A stretch of DNA of 14,598 nucleotides from CAMDPA01 sp050186055 (GTDB taxonomy: Bacteria; Pseudomonadota; Alphaproteobacteria; Rhizobiales; Hyphomicrobiaceae), in the NCBI GenBank assembly GCA_050186055.1, contig JBFWYV010000105.1:1-14598 (forward strand), written 5' to 3'. Within the stretch, counting starts at the first letter, position 1. Each line of letters starts with the position of its first letter. Both the position numbers and the translations under genes were made by a program. The notes beneath the pieces were generated by a model that was not told the origin of the DNA, searched no databases, and saw only the letters and a program-made list of their open reading frames with translations. Shown piece after piece: positions 6,406 to 13,443 of the stretch.

Positions 6406-6855
6406 ATGCCCCGCAAAACGACTAAGCCGCACCCCCTGAATCTGCCGAATATCGTGCCCGGTGCCTGGAATGGCGAACTGGTGGGCGGCGTGAGCGTCAG
6501 CTTAGGCCAGGTTGTGCAGAAGAGGTCGCCGCCGCTCTCGGTCGAGTTCTCACAGATTGTCGCCTCGGTCGCGCTCGCCATGCCGGATGGCCGCTTCACA
6601 TGGCCGGGCGTTCTGTTCGTCATGGCGCCCACGCCGATGAAGCCCGAGTCTTCCGAGGCCGGCGTGCTCTTCAAGTCAAACCCGCTTCCCGCCCTCTGCC
6701 TGTCGCTCGATGTGACGCGGGCGCAGTTCTCCGACCTGCTCCGGTCGTTTGAAGCGAAGCGCATCAAGCGGTTTCACTTCACCGTCGCGGAAATCCGCGG
6801 CAAGTCCTGGCCCGTTACCAGTTGGGGCGCCAGCATACGGCTGGAGAGGACGTGA
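6406..6855 (+). CDS. Hypothetical 149-aa protein
   Basis: ATG 6406 follows GAAGGAG at good spacing. The product is 149 residues with no signal peptide or membrane segment. It has a basic start (MPRKTTKPHP), a proline/glycine-rich middle (MPDGRFTWPGVLFVMAPTP) and a C-terminal half with SLDVTRAQFSDLLRSFEAKRIKRFHFTVAEIRGKSWPVTSWG. The latter looks like an alpha/beta fold. I do not recognise the family. It follows the ardC-like gene on the same strand behind its own structured leader, so it probably belongs to the same transfer or maintenance set. It may be another host-defence-evasion or DNA-handling protein; that is a guess from context. Confidence 0.75.
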   Translation: MPRKTTKPHPLNLPNIVPGAWNGELVGGVSVSLGQVVQKRSPPLSVEFSQIVASVALAMPDGRFTWPGVLFVMAPTPMKPESSEAGVLFKSNPLPALCLSLDVTRAQFSDLLRSFEAKRIKRFHFTVAEIRGKSWPVTSWGASIRLERT

Positions 6856-6947
6856 CCGGCGGCATCGGCTCGCCGCGTCGGGGGTACGGCAGTCAGGAAA
6901 GATTGCAGGCGCAGGATGAGAAATTGGCCAAATTCAGCGTGCGGCGC

Positions 6948-7613
6948 TCACACCCTCCAGAAGAGCTGATGCAGCACGCCGTAGACGCCCATCACAATTG
7001 CGGGGCTAGCGATCAGCATGATGGCGGACAGCCCCGCCATCTTCCAGAAGGGCCGTTTACGTCGCGTCCAGGGCAAGAGGCTGAGAGCAAGCGTACTCAA
7101 TCCATAGAGTGTGGCAAACGCACTAGTCGCGGCGAGCAATGGCGATTCCAGCGGCTTCTCCAGCCACACATAGTTCGCAAGGAATTTCGTATAGGTCGGA
7201 TACCACCCGGTCTGCACCTTATAGACGCCATAGCCGGCGAACCAGATTGCCACCAGAACCATCGTGCACAGAAACAGCACCAGTGCGGTCCTGAAATAGC
7301 GCGGCAGGAAAAAGTTCAACACACTGATCAGGGCAACAAGCAGCACCGCGCCGCCGACAGGCGCGATCCATGCCCAGTTCGTGTTCACGTAGTCATACGC
7401 GACGACGATCGCGTAGAGGACGCCGAACAGGACACCCAGAACAACCCCGCCGGTTGCCTGTTGGCTGGAGATGGAGGTCGATGCTCCCGATCCGCTAAAC
7501 CCGCCTCTGTAGTGCTCCCGGTACAGCTGCACGTCGGGATTCGCGCTGTCCAGGTTACCTGCCGCGTGCAGAAAGCCATCCATGCGGTTCTGGCCGTCGC
7601 GGTTCATCGGCAT
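6948..7613 (-). CDS. Integral membrane protein of unknown function (about five helices)
   Basis: 221 aa. ATG 7611-7613 has GGGGG upstream, and the ATG two codons later (7605-7607) is equally possible. The first 50 residues are hydrophilic (VQLYREHYRGGFSGSGAS). About five hydrophobic stretches follow, near residues 55-73, 82-103, 108-128, 157-180 and 192-213. A basic loop, PWTRRKRPFWK (181-191), would be cytoplasmic by the positive-inside rule. A tryptophan/tyrosine-rich segment between helices 3 and 4 (GWYPTYTKFLANYVW) would face the periplasm. No known family is recognised. The plus-strand frame covering the same stretch has no hydrophobic pattern or known motif. It is divergent from the recombinase gene, which lies 265 bases away. 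Confidence 0.78.
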   Translation of the reverse strand: MPMNRDGQNRMDGFLHAAGNLDSANPDVQLYREHYRGGFSGSGASTSISSQQATGGVVLGVLFGVLYAIVVAYDYVNTNWAWIAPVGGAVLLVALISVLNFFLPRYFRTALVLFLCTMVLVAIWFAGYGVYKVQTGWYPTYTKFLANYVWLEKPLESPLLAATSAFATLYGLSTLALSLLPWTRRKRPFWKMAGLSAIMLIASPAIVMGVYGVLHQLFWRV

Positions 7614-7792
7614 TGCGGAGCCCCCTGCTCGACACGGTTATGACAATCGGGTCCGCGTCCACGGCTTAAGCGTCGTGCCCAAGCGCCGTCGGACAGAATT
7701 GTCTAGAGTGTCGTAGGAGCCAGATTTCCGCCTGAAACTGATTGATCCGGCAGATGGCAATGCTAAAGTTTGGATCGTCTGGCCGTCACAAA

Positions 7793-7811
7793 ATCCCCTA
7801 GAATCGGGGAT
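7793..7811. repeat. Short inverted repeat upstream of tyrosine recombinase
   Basis: ATCCCC (7793-7798) and GGGGAT (7806-7811) flank a 7-base spacer, 68 bases before the recombinase start. Minimal tyrosine recombinases often bind inverted arms near their own gene, so this may be an operator or core site. It may equally be chance. Nothing else clear was seen in 7614-7878. Confidence 0.3.
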
Positions 7812-7878
7812 ATCCGAGAGGTGAACAGAATAGACAAGAATGTCCTGAGACTGATGCAGCCGGCGAAGGAAAGACGCC

Positions 7879-8472
7879 ATGCATCACACCCATTCAGGAA
7901 CATCGAGTCTGTATTCTGCGGCCGGCCTTCGCAAATACCTCACACGTGACGAACGCGAGCGCTTCCTTGCAGCGAGCCTCGCTGCGCCGCGACCTGATGT
8001 GCGCACGCTATGCCTGACGCTGGCCTATACTGGCTGCCGGATTTCCGAAGCGCTTGCGTTGACGACTGCATCCATTCAGGCAGCTGAAGGGATCATCGCC
8101 ATACGTTCACTCAAGAAGCGCAACGGGCTTGTCGTCGTGCGCGAGGTCCCCGTCCCGTCCCTGCTCGTCGTGCAGATCGAACGCGTGCATACGCTTTCGT
8201 CGTTGCATCCTTTGCAACGCCTGTGGCCGCTGTCGCGTGGACGCGCCTGGCAACTGGTCAAGGAAGTGATGCAGACAGCCCGCATAGGCGTCGGTCCGCA
8301 TGCCAGTCCCAAGGGATTACGTCATGGATTTGGGCTTCATGCCGTTCGCTGCGGCGTGCCCCTCAATCTCGTGCAGCGATGGCTCGGCCATGCCAGTATG
8401 ACCACGACAGCGATCTATCTTCAGGCGGTGGGCAGTGAGGAACGGGAGATCGCAAGCCGCATGTGGTGCTGA
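7879..8472 (+). CDS. Minimal tyrosine recombinase (catalytic domain only)
   Basis: 197 aa, ATG 7879 after GAAGGAAAG. It begins almost directly with the catalytic domain (LTRDERERFL, residues 21-30), so the N-terminal core-binding domain of XerC/D-type enzymes is missing. The size matches the FimB/FimE class of DNA invertases. Catalytic residues visible are R54 in TGCRISEAL, a beta-hairpin lysine (K79 or K80), K145-x-x-R148 in PKGLRHGF (box II, first His replaced by Lys), H171 in LGHASM and the nucleophile Y180 in TAIYL. All essential positions are therefore filled, with Lys for His as in some known relatives. Upstream is the divergent membrane-protein gene; downstream it converges on the secreted-protein gene. 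Substrate sites are unknown. Confidence 0.88.
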   Translation: MHHTHSGTSSLYSAAGLRKYLTRDERERFLAASLAAPRPDVRTLCLTLAYTGCRISEALALTTASIQAAEGIIAIRSLKKRNGLVVVREVPVPSLLVVQIERVHTLSSLHPLQRLWPLSRGRAWQLVKEVMQTARIGVGPHASPKGLRHGFGLHAVRCGVPLNLVQRWLGHASMTTTAIYLQAVGSEEREIASRMWC

Positions 8473-8566
8473 ATGTTTTCAGCGCGCGACCGCATATGGC
8501 TTGCGCGACATACCGATGGCCAATGCCACCGAGAAGTTTCGTCGCGCCGCGAACCTGCAAATACGA

Positions 8567-9202
8567 TCATCGAATATTGGCGCATATGGCTGTCACGCGG
8601 ACGGCCGACCCGTTGGACATGCAGTGCCATGCGTTGTTACCGAGCGGTTCATGCTGCATGGGGGCCCATGTGCTTATAAGCCAGCACCCGCCACCGATGA
8701 CGTATTTTCCTGAGGGGCACGTCACGGCACAGTCCGCGGTGCTGGGACAGCTATTCGAAATCTGCGTATAGCCCATCTTTATATTACCGCCGACCAGGTC
8801 GAGTTTTTCAGCGGGTGTTGCCGTCCCGATGCCGAGACGCTTGTTCGTGTTGTCCCAGTACAAGTTCAAATCGGCGCTAAGACCGTACGCCCCATCATTG
8901 AACTGAAGTTGCCCCGCATCGCCGGCCGCTTCTGCAAGCCCGCCTTCGGGTGCATCTTGCGTGCAGTTCACGCTCGCGCCGTCACTCGTGCACCACTTGC
9001 CGTTGTCGAGCATTCCGATGCGCGGATCATTGGCAGGCGCGGCGCCTGGCGCCATGCTGATCCAGTGCGTGCCGTTGCAGAATTGCGCAACCTTGTGCGT
9101 GGTGTTGTAGACCATCTCGCCCTCGACGCCGTCCGGAAATGCGCAGACGGCGTAAGCGGGGGCGGCAATGCTCCATAGCAACAGGGTCAGTAAAATACGC
9201 AA
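8567..9202 (-). CDS. Secreted Cys-rich protein with phage-tail/fibre-like segment
   Basis: 211 aa, TTG start at 9200-9202. An in-frame TGA lies directly upstream, and GAGG sits 6 bases before, so no earlier start exists. Residues 1-18 are a signal peptide (MRILLTLLLWSIAAPAYA, cleavage after AYA). Residues 28-50 (GEMVYNTTHKVAQFCNGTHWISM) and 97-138 (AGQLQFNDGAYGLSADLNLYWDNTNKRLGIGTATPAEKLDLVGG) resemble the repeat style of tail-fibre and surface proteins that precede trimerising or collagen-like domains. The C-terminal domain has six cysteines (CPSTADCAVTCPSGKYVIGGGCW, C194 and C207), likely disulphide-bonded in the periplasm or outside. It may be a small surface or adhesin-like protein. It converges on the recombinase gene, and a long structured leader precedes it. 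Confidence 0.75.
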   Translation of the reverse strand: MRILLTLLLWSIAAPAYAVCAFPDGVEGEMVYNTTHKVAQFCNGTHWISMAPGAAPANDPRIGMLDNGKWCTSDGASVNCTQDAPEGGLAEAAGDAGQLQFNDGAYGLSADLNLYWDNTNKRLGIGTATPAEKLDLVGGNIKMGYTQISNSCPSTADCAVTCPSGKYVIGGGCWLISTWAPMQHEPLGNNAWHCMSNGSAVRVTAICANIR

Positions 9203-9224
9203 TCAGCCTCGTCGTCTCAAAACT

Positions 9225-9404
9225 CAATAGCCACCAGACCGGCACCACATGCTGGCTGGTGGCCGGGAGTTAGAAACCGCTATTGATGAAACGGCGCGGC
9301 GCTTTTTGGCCGCGAGGCTTGGACATATAACGCCGCCCCCCGGCCATTGGCCGAGAAGCGACATGATTTCCGGCACATGTCTGCCGCATCAATAAGAGGT
9401 TTCT
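9225..9404 (-). repeat. Long inverted repeat with competing arm in leader of secreted-protein gene
   Basis: AGAAACC-GC-TATTGATG (9272-9288) and CATCAATA-AGA-GGTTTCT (9387-9404) are inverted arms with 15 matching bases around a short mismatch, 98 bases apart. GCTATTG (9279-9285) within the left arm can instead pair with CAATAGC (9225-9231), next to CCACCAG/CTGGTGG (9231-9237 with 9256-9262). A 13-base palindrome, CGGCCATTGGCCG (9341-9353), lies between the arms. In the minus-strand transcript these would be mutually exclusive folds. As DNA the arms could instead bound a small invertible segment. Confidence 0.6.
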
Positions 9405-9436
9405 ACGCCCCAAACCGGATAGTCCGGCCAATAATC

Positions 9437-9465
9437 AGTATACTTTATATATTTTGCAGCAGCAA
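9437..9465 (-). promoter_or_regulatory. Candidate sigma70-type promoter for secreted-protein gene
   Basis: On the minus strand TTGCTG (9460-9465) and TATACT (9437-9442) are 17 bases apart, in an AT-rich patch unlike the surrounding GC-rich DNA. The predicted start near 9430 would give a leader of about 230 bases containing the inverted repeats. The -10 is good (5 of 6); the -35 is poor. Confidence 0.45.
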
Positions 9466-9480
9466 CTAACTATATGCACC

Positions 9481-9553
9481 GGCCTTGCTGGAAGGCCGTC
9501 GTGGTCCGCTAGCGGCGGGAGCCTTGGGAATCCCAAGCTCCCGCCTGGACCAC
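9481..9553 (-). terminator. Tandem hairpins at groEL 3' end
   Basis: Starting one base after the groEL stop, a long hairpin is formed by GTGGTCC/GGACCAC (9501-9507 with 9547-9553), GGCGGGAG/CTCCCGCC (9514-9521 with 9538-9545) and CTTGGG/CCCAAG (9523-9528 with 9532-9537) around AAT. A second, GGCCTT-N5-AAGGCC, lies at 9481-9497. No T-tract follows on the minus strand, so this is a non-canonical terminator or an mRNA 3'-end stabiliser. Confidence 0.65.
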
Positions 9554-9554
9554 G

Positions 9555-11180
<1,626 letters not shown>

Positions 11181-11206
11181 GATCGTTGTGTCTCCGAATA
11201 AGGGTC

Positions 11207-11224
11207 GGCCGGTTCACCGGGCCT
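11207..11224 (-). other. Hairpin in groES-groEL intergenic gap
   Basis: GGCCGGT and ACCGG-G-CC pair around a short TC loop with one bulged G. A GCTTGCAAGC palindrome (11303-11312) lies just past the groES stop. These could set the groES:groEL ratio by processing or partial termination. No direct evidence is visible. Confidence 0.35.
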
Positions 11225-11313
11225 GCAAGACGCAATACTTCAGCGTGCGGCGCGCGGCTTTGCGACCGACAGGTTCAAACGCGAACGGATGGATTGGATC
11301 AGGCTTGCAAGCG

Positions 11314-11628
11314 TCAGGCGGCGGCCTTGAACTTTCCCCGCTGTTCGAGAACGCCCATGATGTCGCTCTCCTTCATGATCAACAGTTCCTCACCGTCGAT
11401 CTTGACCTCAGTGCCGGACCATTTGCCGAACAGCACCGTATCGCCGGGCTTGACGTCGAGCGGCGTGAGCTTGCCCTGTTCATCGCGTGCACCGGGACCG
11501 ACAGCGACCACTTCGCCTTGTTGGGGTTTTTCCTTGGCCGTGTCGGGAATGATAATGCCGCCGGCCGACTTTTCCTCGGCGTCGATGCGGCGGACCACAA
11601 CACGGTCATGCAGGGGGCGAAACGTCAT
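11314..11628 (-). CDS. groES: GroES (Hsp10) co-chaperonin
   Basis: 104 aa from ATG 11626-11628, preceded by TGGAGG. The frame is open 12 codons further, but those residues (MKTVRAHYWRSN) are not GroES-like. It has the GroES start MTFRPLHDRVVVRRIDAEEKSAGGIIIPDTAKEKPQQGEVVAVGPG, the mobile loop around SAGGIIIPDTAKEKP, the later KPGDTVLFGKWSGTEVKIDGEELLIMKESDIMGVL, and a non-standard tail EQRGKFKAAA. It caps the GroEL ring during folding. It is the first gene of groES-groEL and is transcribed from the divergent heat-shock promoter region shared with hsp20. Confidence 0.97.
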   Translation of the reverse strand: MTFRPLHDRVVVRRIDAEEKSAGGIIIPDTAKEKPQQGEVVAVGPGARDEQGKLTPLDVKPGDTVLFGKWSGTEVKIDGEELLIMKESDIMGVLEQRGKFKAAA

Positions 11629-11666
11629 GTTTGACCTCCAATAATGTGCCCTAACCGTTTTCAAAT

Positions 11667-11701
11667 CCGGGAGCCGACCTCGCTTGAGCGCCTGCTCCCG
11701 G
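11667..11701 (-). promoter_or_regulatory. Stem-loop at predicted 5' end of groES transcript
   Basis: CCGGGAGC (11667-11674) and GCTCCCGG (11694-11701) form a perfect 8-bp stem with a 19-base loop that contains CGCT-TG-AGCG. Its outer edge falls on the start site predicted from the -10 box. No CIRCE element (TTAGCACTC-N9-GAGTGCTAA) is present, so HrcA control in the usual form is not visible. It could stabilise the transcript or be an operator. Confidence 0.45.
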
Positions 11702-11707
11702 ACGGCG

Positions 11708-11736
11708 ATCTAGGGGTCGTTTCTGGCGCTCGCAAG
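11708..11736 (-). promoter_or_regulatory. Sigma32-type heat-shock promoter for groES-groEL
   Basis: On the minus strand CTTG (11733-11736) is followed after 18 bases by CCTAGAT (11708-11714). This fits the alphaproteobacterial sigma32 pattern (CTTG, then a CYTATnT-like -10). The expected start is near 11701, giving a leader of about 73 bases to groES. Confidence 0.6.
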
Positions 11737-11766
11737 AGGGGACTGCCAAAAAATTTTAGAGACCCT

Positions 11767-11795
11767 CTTGAACCTCAATTTTGCCCTTCCTAGCT
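11767..11795 (+). promoter_or_regulatory. Sigma32-type heat-shock promoter for hsp20 operon
   Basis: CTTG (11767-11770) and CCTAGCT (11789-11795) are 18 bases apart, the same spacing and boxes as the opposing groES promoter. The CCCTCTTG at 11763-11770 is the exact inverse of CAAGAGGG at 11733-11740. The expected start is near 11802. Confidence 0.6.
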
Positions 11796-11836
11796 GGTCT
11801 GGCGGGCAGCCCGTTCCGGTGCCCAACCCTATGATT

Positions 11837-11864
11837 TCCCCTGGTTGTCGCTTCGCAAAGGAGG
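11837..11864 (+). promoter_or_regulatory. Hairpin that can close the hsp20 ribosome binding site (possible RNA thermometer)
   Basis: AGGAGG (11859-11864) can pair with TCCCCT (11837-11842), with one C/A mismatch and a terminal U-G pair. TTG-T-CG (11845-11850) pairs with CG-CAA (11854-11858) inside, with a GG bulge between the two stems. Imperfect pairing of the Shine-Dalgarno beside bulged bases is the design of ROSE-type thermometers that control rhizobial small heat-shock genes. It is shorter than a full ROSE element. Confidence 0.35.
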
Positions 11865-11870
11865 ATGGCT

Positions 11871-12320
11871 ATGGCGACACTTGATTTCTCTCCCCTCTAC
11901 CGGTCGAGCATCGGCTTCGACCAGCTTCCCGCCCTTTTCGCCCATGCGCTGCAGCGCGACGAGACGGGCTTTCCCCCGTACAACATCGAAAAGGTCGCGG
12001 AGGACCAGTACCGCATCACGCTCGCGGTCGCCGGCTTCACGCAGGACGACATCGAGATCATGCGGGATGGCAACCTGCTCACCGTCCACGGCAGGACCAA
12101 GGAACCCGAGTCCAGAACCTATCTGCATCGCGGCATTGCGGGCCGCGCGTTCGAACGTCAGTTCGACTTGGCGGAATATGTCGACGTGACGGGCGCTAGG
12201 CTGGAGAACGGCCTCCTTGAGATCGATCTCAAGCGCGAGCTGCCGGAGGCGCTCAAGCCACGCCGCATTCCGATCGGGGACGCATCTTCCGTGGCGCCGA
12301 CGGCGCTGAAGGCGGCGTGA
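11871..12320 (+). CDS. Small heat-shock protein, Hsp20/IbpA type
   Basis: 149 aa from ATG 11871, spaced 6 bases from AAAGGAGG. The ATG at 11865 abuts the ribosome site and is unlikely. Residues 35-140 are the alpha-crystallin domain: FPPYNIEKVAEDQYRITLAVAGFTQDDIEIMRDGNLLTVHGR, AFERQFDLAEYVDVTGARLENGLLEIDLKRELPEALKPRRIPI. The GLLEIDL core and C-terminal I-P-I (I-x-I) motif needed for oligomer contacts are present. It is an ATP-independent holdase that keeps unfolding proteins available to GroEL/DnaK systems. It heads a plus-strand set with the NDUFS4-like and receiver-like genes, divergent from groES-groEL under a matching heat-shock promoter. Confidence in the family is very high. Confidence 0.96.
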   Translation: MATLDFSPLYRSSIGFDQLPALFAHALQRDETGFPPYNIEKVAEDQYRITLAVAGFTQDDIEIMRDGNLLTVHGRTKEPESRTYLHRGIAGRAFERQFDLAEYVDVTGARLENGLLEIDLKRELPEALKPRRIPIGDASSVAPTALKAA

Positions 12321-12351
12321 GACGTCAGTCGTCGAGCCGGTGAGCACAGCC

Positions 12352-12750
12352 ATGCTTCACGCTGAACGCCTGACGCGGCGCGAGGCACGCCCGCATACGC
12401 CGTGGCCGGTTCATGAAACGGCGCGTATTCCGCCCTTCATGCCGGTCGCGGCAGGCGGCCTTTCAGGGCGGCCGCGTTGCCGGATCTTTCCGGTCGGCCG
12501 CCTGTGGGTCCTTCAGATGGAGACCGCCAGCGCCTGGTTCGCTGGCGAGGGTCCAGTCGAGCCGCCCCCGCGCCTCAAATTCCCAACGCTCGCAGCCGCG
12601 GTCGCTCATGCCGAGTGGCACGGCTACGACTACCGCATCATCAAACCCGGTCCGGTCGCACGGTTTGCCGTCGACAGGCACCGACGAACGCCACGCAAGG
12701 GGCAGGTGTCCAACGGATCGGGAGCCGGAAGAAATAGCCCGGAGCACTGA
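12352..12750 (+). CDS. NDUFS4-like (complex I 18-kDa subunit domain) small protein
   Basis: 132 aa from ATG 12352 with GGTGAG upstream; GTG 12340 would add four residues. Residues 44-97 (RIFPVGRLWVLQMETASAWF...RLKFPTLAAAVAHAEWHGYDYRII) match the pattern of the NDUFS4 domain: W-x-L-x-F/M-E near the start, then LKFPTLxxAIAYAExxGxxYxVI. The 40 residues before and the basic Gly/Ser-rich tail (RHRRTPRKGQVSNGSGAG) are unlike the respiratory subunit. In mitochondria and alphaproteobacteria NDUFS4 is an accessory subunit of NADH dehydrogenase. Here it lies 31 bases after hsp20, and its stop is one base before the next start, so it is probably heat-induced with them. A role in stress rather than respiration is inference. 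Confidence 0.7.
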   Translation: MLHAERLTRREARPHTPWPVHETARIPPFMPVAAGGLSGRPRCRIFPVGRLWVLQMETASAWFAGEGPVEPPPRLKFPTLAAAVAHAEWHGYDYRIIKPGPVARFAVDRHRRTPRKGQVSNGSGAGRNSPEH

Positions 12751-12751
12751 C

Positions 12752-13219
12752 ATGAACTACAGCTCATCCCTCCTCTGGCATGGACAAACGGAAGCCAATG
12801 AGCGAGCCGACATGGCTCCTCATCTCGGCGGCAAGACTATCCTGATTGTCCAGGGGTCGCTGCTTGCCGGCGCCGAACTCGCCGATGCCTTCGAAGAGAA
12901 CGGCGCGCGCGTTCATCTCACCAGTAATTGCATCAACGCCTTCGACCTCCTCAGGCGAATAAAGTTCGATGGCGCAGTGATCGACCAGGGTCTTCACAAC
13001 GAGGCCTTCGATCTGTGCAGCGAGCTTCGCGATCTTGCTATCCCCTATATGTGCTGCGCCGCGCCTCATCGGCTGCACAAACTCGCGACGCGGAAGCGGG
13101 ACGCCGATCATGCCGTATGGAGGATGGTCGATGTGATGTCCAAAGAGGATCGCCTTGGGGCAGTTTATGCTGGTATTGGGCAGCCCCCGCACGCGAGCTT
13201 AACAGCCATCCGCTCGTAG
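12752..13219 (+). CDS. Degenerate response-regulator receiver-like protein
   Basis: 155 aa, ATG 12752 one base after the previous stop (TGAcATG), with GGAG at 12741-12744; translational coupling is likely. Residues 28-105 follow the receiver fold: KTILIVQGSLLAGAELADAFEENGARVHLTSNCINAFDLLRRIKFDGAVIDQGL, then ELRDLAIPYMCCAAPH. The phosphoacceptor position is kept (D78 in AVIDQGL). The acidic pair after strand 1 is Q34-G35 instead of D/E-D/E, and the strand-4 T/S and strand-5 K are not evident (CCAAPHR). Phosphorylation is therefore unlikely. No output domain follows, so it may act by protein contact. An overlapping minus-strand frame (12764-13192) was rejected because this frame carries the domain pattern, ribosome site and coupling. 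Confidence 0.72.
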   Translation: MNYSSSLLWHGQTEANERADMAPHLGGKTILIVQGSLLAGAELADAFEENGARVHLTSNCINAFDLLRRIKFDGAVIDQGLHNEAFDLCSELRDLAIPYMCCAAPHRLHKLATRKRDADHAVWRMVDVMSKEDRLGAVYAGIGQPPHASLTAIRS

Positions 13220-13226
13220 GGCTTTG

Positions 13227-13275
13227 CCGACCGTCAGGCTCCGGTTGGGAGCCTGACGGCTATGTAGACGGTCGG
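13227..13275 (+). terminator. Strong hairpin with alternative pairing after receiver-like gene
   Basis: CCGTCAGGCTCC (13231-13242) and GGAGCCTGACGG (13248-13259) form a perfect 12-bp stem with a GGTTG loop, 8 bases after the stop codon. CCGACCGTC (13227-13235) can instead pair with GACGGTCGG (13267-13275). No T-tract follows. It probably ends the hsp20 operon or protects its 3' end. TTGCAG/CTGCAA (13283-13288 and 13300-13305) forms a further weak stem. Confidence 0.6.
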
Positions 13276-13443
13276 AGATAGCTTGCAGCTCTCTGCTCCC
13301 TGCAAATCGCGATTCAATCACTAACGAACTGCTACAGCGGGGATTGCCATTACATGGCGTGATCCCGCGCGGTCCGGATCAAAAGCCGCTCGTATGAGTT
13401 GTTCCGTCTGGTTGGAATCAAATTCGGTCCGGAGGTAAGAGGC

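Noticed and set aside
6822..7643. 273-codon plus-strand frame
   Set aside because: It is antisense to a protein with a clear multi-helix membrane pattern, and its product is low-complexity His/Gln/Arg-rich.
8486..8592. Repeated GCATATGGCT near the recombinase and secreted-protein ends
   Set aside because: One copy lies inside the secreted-protein coding region and no flanking similarity supports a recombination site.
11629..11870. CIRCE element for HrcA control
   Set aside because: No TTAGCACTC-N9-GAGTGCTAA-like sequence was found; only sigma32-like boxes and a different stem-loop.
12764..13192. 142-codon minus-strand frame
   Set aside because: The opposite strand carries a receiver-like fold, a ribosome site and translational coupling; this frame has none.
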